A stretch of DNA of 64,000 nt from NCBI GenBank assembly GCA_963971575.1, contig OZ020611.1:25031279-25095278 (forward strand), given 5' to 3'. Of this stretch, positions 57,990-64,000 are shown piece by piece. Each line of letters begins with the position of its first letter. Position 1 is the first letter of the stretch. The notes beneath the pieces are model-generated. The model saw only the letters and a list, made by a program, of their open reading frames with translations. It ran no database searches and was not told the DNA's origin. The position numbers and the translations under genes are program-made. The DNA comes from Liopterus haemorrhoidalis. Lineage: Eukaryota; Arthropoda; Insecta; Coleoptera; Dytiscidae.

Positions 57990-58034
57990 TTAAGGGCGCC
58001 GGTAACCGAAAAGTTTAGGAACCACGGTTCTACG

Positions 58035-58544
58035 TAAAAAATGCTGTAATAAATATTTATATAAAAAAAATGAGCTTTGAAGTTACATTGTTTATGTTAT
58101 TGTTTTATTTAAATTCTATTAACCAAATCTCTCTTTTTATATATAAAACATTGTTTTGATTCATATTTTTTTAACGTAAATATAATTTTTATCTTGTTTA
58201 TTTCAATACCTTTTATATATATATAAAAAAAAAATCACTGGCTAACCCATTTATTCCGTCCACGCCCTAGTTTAGAGGTTTACTTTTTTAAATTTCCGGC
58301 TATAATGTATTTGTCCTGTGTAAATCGTACTTTTTTTGCAGCGCTATCTACTCACTTCTTATTTGACACAGAGTATTTATTTATTGTTTTTAAGCGTTGT
58401 AAACGGGTCTAACCTAATACTACAATGACGAAATTGGAACATAAATATTACATATTGAAAGTATAATCCTCCAAGTATACTAGATACAAAAATTTATAAA
58501 AAAAATACCCTTTCACTGCCAGGTTAGTTTCAAAATAGGATCAA
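58035..58544. other. no gene recognised
   Basis: AT-rich with A runs; no supported feature. Confidence 0.4.
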
Positions 58545-59160
58545 AATTAAAGATATCAAATATAACTCCAGCCTTTTATAATAAACATACAATTAAAAAT
58601 TTACTCGTTAATAATAAACTAGATAAAACTGATTTACACAACAAAAGTGGAGTTTATCAAGCATCGTGCCAAGATTGTTCAACAATATATATAGGCCAAA
58701 ATGGTCGAAAATTTGCTACAAGATTTGATGAACATTTGAAAGCCATCCAAAATAAAAAAGTAGAACAGTCCAACATAGCAGAACATATGATCTCCAATAA
58801 TCATAACCTTTCCATTAATGACTTTAAAATCCTACACATTCACAATAAAAGCCTTAAACTGAACCTTTTAGAATACCGAGAAATTCACAAAAATATTAAC
58901 TCTGGAATTCCCTTAATGAATGATCAGATTGACGTTTACAACTCGCCCCTAATAAATCGGGAAAAAACTTTTTTCCCTTTTTTTCCCTTATCTGCTAATA
59001 TGGTTTACACTTGTATTCCCTACCGTTAATATTTGTTCCCACTGAATGTATCTGTTAAAAAATAAGTTTAGTTTGTAATTTGAAGTCCTGTAGATGGCGT
59101 CACTGCCAAAATACGTATATAGTAATATTAAACTTATATTTGTGAAACCGAGTGTTTTAT
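58545..59160 (+). mobile_element. Penelope-like retroelement copy 3 with GIY-YIG domain
   Basis: A plus frame from about 58553 to 59029: ISNITPAFYNKHTIKNLLVN, SGVYQASCQDCSTIYIGQNG (CxxC and intact YIG), RKFATRFDEHLKAI, NIAEHMISNNHNLS, then LEYREIHKNINSG. A different family from copies 1 and 2. The frame is open for about 158 codons, but the reverse transcriptase is missing. The tail has CTGTAGATGGCGTCACTGCC then AAAATACGTAT (about 59088-59120), a hammerhead-like order with altered core bases, and ends GAAACCGAGTGTTTTAT. Confidence 0.82.
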
Positions 59161-60589
59161 TTATTAATCTAATATTAAATATGTTTCACCGAGAATACAC
59201 GGACTCCTCTGTCAATTAGAAAATGTCTACTTTAGCATCTACACATAATTTGTTTATGGTTGATGACATTCTGATAACTGAAGCATTTTGGTTGGATTGC
59301 GTCCTGGCAAAGGACTGATAAATGAGATGTTTATTCCAAGAGAGGACAATCGACTGAATCATTAAAAAAATTTGTTGATAAAACAACATCTGACAATGTT
59401 TCTTTGTCCGTTAATGTATAGATATTAAAATAAGTACAGGCCTCAGTATAATTAAAAACATGCCATTGTAGCCTTTCTAGAGAGGTAACATACGAATTTC
59501 TTTTTTATGCGTTCCAATCTAGTATTGTTCTAATACTTTATACAACCGGGTATAAGAGTACTTCCCTTTGGTCTAGACTTCGTATTCCATGTGATTCAGC
59601 AATTAGGCAATAAATATCATTAATTTTTAGTAGGTTAGGAACAGGTAATAGAGTTATTAAAAGATCCGGCCGAACGTCGGAATGTTATGAAAATTCAAAC
59701 GATATTCCCCCTGAAATAAACGACTTACGGATTCCGTAAGCTGTAGTGAGTCCTGAATAATGCATTAGCTGAAGTCCGGACACTCCCATCCACTGGAAAA
59801 TCATTATCAATGCTGATCAACCAAATAATTACCGTTTTATCTAATCGTTCATCGTATAAAGTATTTGCATAATCGATTCTTACACCTTTTAGGGAAATAC
59901 AAGCTTAGAAGGTGTCTTTATTTTTACAGAAATTAAGTTACCATTGTGTTAAACTTTTCAGCGATGAATACAGAATACAATAATAACAATCTACGTCTTT
60001 TATAGAAAGATTCAAATGCCTGGACCTAGAGAGTTGAAACTTGTGCATATATTGTATTGGAATGCATATCCTTTCTCTTACAGCATTTAAATTCGTTTGA
60101 ACTACCTTGCGGCCGGAATAAAAATTGCATTAGGTGTATCAAAATGCAAACATTTACTTAAAATAATGTACCACCCGTTTTATTTACACTAGAATTATGA
60201 AACAAAGACGAAATGAAAGAAAGTTAAATTTTTTAAATTCCTATAACTATTTTATTAAGAATATATATATTTTAACAGTAATCCAGTTACTTTATTTTTG
60301 TGAAATCATAAGTATATATTCCTAGTTCCTGTGAATTTCGAAGAAATAAAGTCTGTTTAGTAGTTTATTTACACTATATTTATTCACAAACAGTGAAGCA
60401 TCCAGGAATTTGAGGGGGGGGGGGGAAGGCAAAAAAAATCTCGCTTTTGAAATACTGACAACAATACAATACTGAATACAATTGATGACCTAAAAAAAGG
60501 TCTTCATTTGTAAAATACAAGTGATGACAAAAAAAGTCTTCATCGTACGTATGTATACAATTAGAGTGTGTGTATGAAATCTGTGTAAC
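59161..60589. other. no gene recognised
   Basis: AT-rich, no supported frame. A G run at 60412-60424 and short duplicated TGATGAC-AAAAAAGTCTTCA words at 60485-60545. Confidence 0.45.
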
Positions 60590-61400
60590 ATTGTGACGTC
60601 CATTTTTCCTAAGGTTCTCGTGATTGGCTAACTGGGAACACCCTGTCTCTTGATTGACAGGTATTTGGCAGATTTATTCACTAAGAATCTTCGAATATAA
60701 TTACATATAGAAATGTCTAGGATTACGTAGGCATAAACAAGAAACTCAGGACACTCCTATATCCTTTGATCGATATGAAAAATATTTTACAAATTTATTT
60801 TCTAAGAATCTGCGGATAAAATAACGTATAGAAATATCTAGAGTTTCGCAGGCATAAACAAGAAACTCTAGACACTCCTATATCCTTTGATCTATATGAA
60901 AAATATTTTGCAGATTTATTCTCTAAGAATCTGCGGATAAAATAACGTATAGAAATATCCATAATTTTATAGGCATAAGCAAAAAAATCTAAACACTTCT
61001 ATATTGTTTGATCGACATGAAAAACATTTTGCAGATTTATTATTATAAATCTGCGAATAAAATAACCTATAGAAATGTCTAGGGTTTCGTAGGCATAAAC
61101 AAGAAACCCTAGGATACTCCTATATACGCCTACGAAACCCTAAACATTTCTATATATAATTATATTTGTAAATACTTAGAGAATAAATCTGCAAAATATT
61201 GTTTATATCGGTCAAAGCATATAGGAGTATCTAGAGTTTCTTGTTTATTCCTACGAAACCCTAGACATTTCTATATGTAATTATATTTGTAGATTATTAG
61301 AAAATAAATCTGCAAAATATTGTTCATATCGATCAAAGCATATAGAAGTGTCTCGAGTTTCTTGTTTATACCTACGAAACCCTAGACATTTGTACATGTT
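60590..61400. repeat. palindromic array of about 121-bp units (unit B)
   Basis: Forward units carry AGGCATAAACAAGAAA at about 60728, 60849, 60970 (diverged) and 61090, a 120-121-bp period. From about 61120 the same sequence runs inverted (CCTACGAAACCCTAGACATT near 61252 and 61371). The array begins with GTGACGTCCATTTTTCC and AAGGTTCTCGTGATTGGCTA, shared with the interior of the Mutator-like element at 34145-34440. Likely a third, rearranged member of that family; its target duplication was not found. Confidence 0.75.
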
Positions 61401-62325
61401 ATTTTATTTAATTCAGATAAATTAAATACCATCCGCTGAAAAATACCAAAATGTTTTTAGTCAAGTTATAGCTGGTGACATTTCGGACTCTCGCTTTAAA
61501 TTTGTTTTAGACGGCAGGCAAGCACCCAGGGGCACACGTTGAGCTATTATATTATAGATTAAATAAGTTAAGTAAGGAAAAGAAAAGTGGTTAAAAGAAA
61601 TAAATAAACAATAAATTTTATGTTTATAGCCCACACATATTGTTTATTATCTACTCAAACAATCCATACGGTTTGTTTATATAAATTCAATAACAAACGA
61701 CCGTCAGCACCTAAATAATGTAAACATACGCAGCGACGCTTATATGCGTCATACGGCCAACAACGAATACAAACGGCGACGCCTAAAAGCGTCATTCGAA
61801 AGATAAAGGATATATTGCTCTTAGATCAACATATTGGAAAAAGAAGATGAGTTGTATTGAATCCTACATTAACGAATTCTAAAATCAATTTTGACTTCAG
61901 AAAGTTAATATTCTAACATAAGAGTTGGAATATTATTATAAAGTACTTATGTGTATTTCATTGCTTCACTAGAGCAGGAAGAATTATTCCATGCTCGTTG
62001 TAAGATATTATTGTCATGTGAGATATGTATTCCACCGCGCTGATAAATATTGCGAACGTTATCTATGTGCGTATGAAAACTATAAACAACTTCAACGTTT
62101 GTTTACAAAATAAACGAACATAAATTACTAAAAGGTATTAACATTTTTTTTCTCGTGGTCATGGGGAAAATAGGGTCTGTAACTCGGTTCGAAGAGAAAA
62201 TTCTATGCTCGTGTTCCTCACAATCGCCTGCGTCTCGCGTTTGGAATGGTCCACTTGTATCGAACTTTCTCATTCCAACCTCGTTTCAGAATATACTATT
62301 ATATACTAATTTTTTATTATTATGC
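61401..62325. other. no gene; possible diverged hairpin
   Basis: Mixed composition, with GCGACGCTTATATGCGTCAT and GCGACGCCTAAAAGCGTCAT (61732-61795), two similar GACGC...GCGTC small hairpins. At 62188-62275 TTCTATGCTCGTG ... ATCGCCTGCGTCTCG may be a diverged member of the hairpin family. Confidence 0.35.
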
Positions 62326-62607
62326 TTTAAGCTACGGACAACTTAAGAGTAAGGATACGAAAGTGTTTAACTCAAAATGGAAGGCCCTTTGAACACTTGT
62401 AGATAAAAATATTTGACTTTCAAGACGTTTTTGAGAATATAATTTTATAAAATTATTCGTTAACCATAAATGATATTAAAAGGAAGTTTGAGTAATAGTT
62501 GTTTCTTTTCAAAAGCTCTATCCAAAAATACTTAACACGACATACATCAAGTTAAAAAAAAAATCCCTTGATATCCTGTACTTGAAAAATTCAATGCTAC
62601 CATATTT
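62326..62607 (+). repeat. family G repeat, copy 3, cut by a LINE
   Basis: ACAACTTAAGAGTAAGGATA, CTTTGAACACTTGTAGATAA and GTTGTTTCTTTTCAAAAGCT match 10679-11085. The copy stops at AATGCTACCATA, where the LINE begins. Confidence 0.6.
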
Positions 62608-63410
62608 GGGCCTGTGCTGTTTATTATTTATTTAAATGACCTTCTACTTCTCTTTAAATCGCCGTCCGCCTGTTCCGCCAATGACATCAAATTTTATAAT
62701 AACCTCTTAACAGACTTCCATACGTTACATACTGACCTCGTTACCTTAAATAAATGGTGTGATTAGTGGCTGCTCAGTGTAAATAAATCAAAGTGCACAT
62801 TGCTACAAATAGGTTCATCTAACCCCCTCCTCACTTACCACCTCCAAGGAACTGAACTTAAGTCTGTGAAGGAACAATTAGATTTAGGTATTATTATAAG
62901 AAATAATTTAAAGTGGTCTTCGCAAATAGTCAAAGTGGTAACTCAGTTCTGTATATTCTTCGCCAGGCATTTAAAAATATGTCGCCCGAATTATTCTTGA
63001 CTATATATAACTGATACATCAGACCCATCTTTGAATACGGCATTGCAGTTTGGTCTCCGTATTTGTCAAAATACATCAACACTTTGGATAAAATTCAGAG
63101 ACGTGCTACTCGGTTGCCTGGTGCACTTCGGAAGTTATCATACGCAGACAGGTTAAGCAAGTTAAAGTTAACCACCTTACGAAAAAGGCGAGAGCGTGGC
63201 GACCTCATCGAGACTTTCAAAATTTTAAAAGGTGCATACTCGGTTGATATGTCATTCTTATTTAACTTAAATAAGAGTCAACTCGGAGGTCATTCATATA
63301 AATTAAAAAAATTAGCTGTGGCCACCACAGGACCAACCGCCATCATAAAGTACTTGTATAAAATACATTCTAGCAGCAGAGTAGAAATAACTTGGCCTAA
63401 TATTTTCTAA
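62608..63410 (+). pseudogene. LINE reverse transcriptase, C-terminal half
   Basis: Begins FGPVLFIIYLNDLLLLF, then SACSANDIKFYNNL where active relatives have F-A-D-D, so the first catalytic aspartate is asparagine. Next come LNKWCD, a stop, WLLSVNKSKCTLLQIG and LDLGIIIRNNLKWSSQI. A frameshift near 62960 leads to FKNMSPELFLTIYN, a stop, then YIRPIFEYGIAVWSPYLSKY and INTLDKIQRRATRLPGALRK. It ends RVEITWPNIF* at 63410. The tail LIETFKILKGAYS is typical of CR1/L2-like elements. Confidence 0.85.
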
Positions 63411-63885
63411 CAGAGATATTAACTATCAGGACCATGGAAACGTTACATATAAGTATGAAAAAATTTACTTTTAAAATTTTTCGAAATTTTTCGTTTATCA
63501 AAAAACGTCTCAAATAAAAGGTATTATTTATTGTATTTATAGCAACTTTTGTTAAATAATTCTTTTAGAAATATTTTTCTGTTACTAAATATTCGCAAAA
63601 ATCTTAAAATCGACACGAGTAAACTCCCATTTCTAGTCTATTCCCATATCTATTGATGGCAAAAGCTTAAATATGAAGTTTCATAAAAATTCTTTAAGCC
63701 GAATTTGCTTTGCACGTGTACACAGACAGACAGACAGACGGACGGACAGACAGACAGACAGACATCATGCTAAAAATAGTCAAAACGTTATGTAGGGACT
63801 TCAATTCGTGGAGATCCATCGAAATCTCGAAATGTCAAAATCGGTATGATCACAATACCTCCCTTATATATGTTGGCGGTCAGTA
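62608..63885 (+). mobile_element. 5'-truncated LINE (family F), longest copy
   Basis: Reference copy for family F: reverse transcriptase C-terminal half, then a 3' UTR with a GACA tract (63720-63768) and the terminus TATATGTTGGCGGTCAGTAA. The clade (CR1/L2/jockey-like) is inferred from the polymerase tail. Confidence 0.85.
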
Positions 63886-64000
63886 AAAAGGATAAATTTT
63901 AAAAGTCTTGCAGGCAGCATTTTCTATGCAACCGTGTGTTGATGCAGTTTACCCGTTTCTGCTGTTTCATGCATTGGGATAAAAACCACTTGGATACGTT
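63886..64000. other. no gene recognised
   Basis: Short remaining sequence up to the window edge. Nothing supported. Confidence 0.4.

Larger units (their letters stand above)
52672..58026. mobile_element. candidate composite hAT element
   Basis: The left end CCAGCGATTCCCAAACT (52672) and right end AGTTTAGGAACCACG (ending 58026) are inverse in hAT style. The outer flanks GTTCTACG at 52664-52671 and 58027-58034 match exactly over 8 bp. The left 141 bp look like a whole MITE (left and right end). The last part, from about 57490, looks like a second, direct-orientation copy invaded by a piggyBac-like MITE. Neither copy alone has matching flanks. Contents: diverged TTTAGTnnAnAAAAAATTTG-type repeats (52845-53300) and the 3.7-kb foldback. 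Confidence 0.6.

Overview
This is repeat-dense, AT-rich nuclear DNA from an arthropod, most likely an insect. The signs are Tc1/mariner, piggyBac, hAT, Harbinger-like and Mutator-like elements, several LINE types, Penelope-like retroelements, and short runs of TTAGG, the common insect telomere unit. No intact single-copy host gene, rRNA or tRNA gene can be supported. Nearly every long open frame lies in a transposable element or in a GACA/GACGGACA microsatellite. The longest clean frame is the 3' half of a LINE RNase H polyprotein (41819-43129).

Layout. 0-8.4 kb: mariner remnant, an imperfect-hairpin repeat family, a LINE 3' end, a 1.3-kb DUF4817-type mariner (3418-4721), and a Tc1 element with doubled terminal repeats (5445-7565) that is itself invaded by a LINE tail. 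8.4-19.8 kb: a 1.1-kb repeat (family E), a hAT-like element holding a LINE tail, a Harbinger-like MITE, a Mutator-like element with tandem-array ends inserted in a tRNA-like sequence (13345-14667), a second DUF4817 mariner and another E copy. 19.8-28.3 kb: mostly unassigned, with a 1.1-kb TIR element and small MITEs. 28.3-33.8 kb: two head-to-head Penelope-like copies, one split by a hAT with an exact 8-bp target duplication, then a third E copy. 33.8-47.1 kb: a second Mutator-like element with a 9-bp duplication, a fourth E copy, five or more LINE fragments, and a tandem LINE 3' UTR dimer carrying two clean insertions. 47.1-58 kb: a hAT-like element, a deleted mariner, and a 5.36-kb composite whose outer ends carry a matching 8-bp duplication and which contains a 3.7-kb foldback flanked by TTAA. 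58-64 kb: a third Penelope-like copy, a palindromic array of about 121-bp repeats, and a 5'-truncated LINE.

The genes do not form a pathway. They are nested generations of mobile DNA, and several insertions can be read against an uninterrupted copy elsewhere in the window, giving empty/filled site pairs. The most unusual items are: (i) dispersed hairpins whose two arms change together around a conserved core; (ii) two Mutator-like elements with unrelated terminal arrays but the same internal 89-bp TTAGG-bearing array; (iii) the composite hAT; (iv) family E copies carrying very different tRNA-like cassettes in the same slot; and (v) Penelope-like tails with a hammerhead-ribozyme core. All coordinates and alignments were made by eye.
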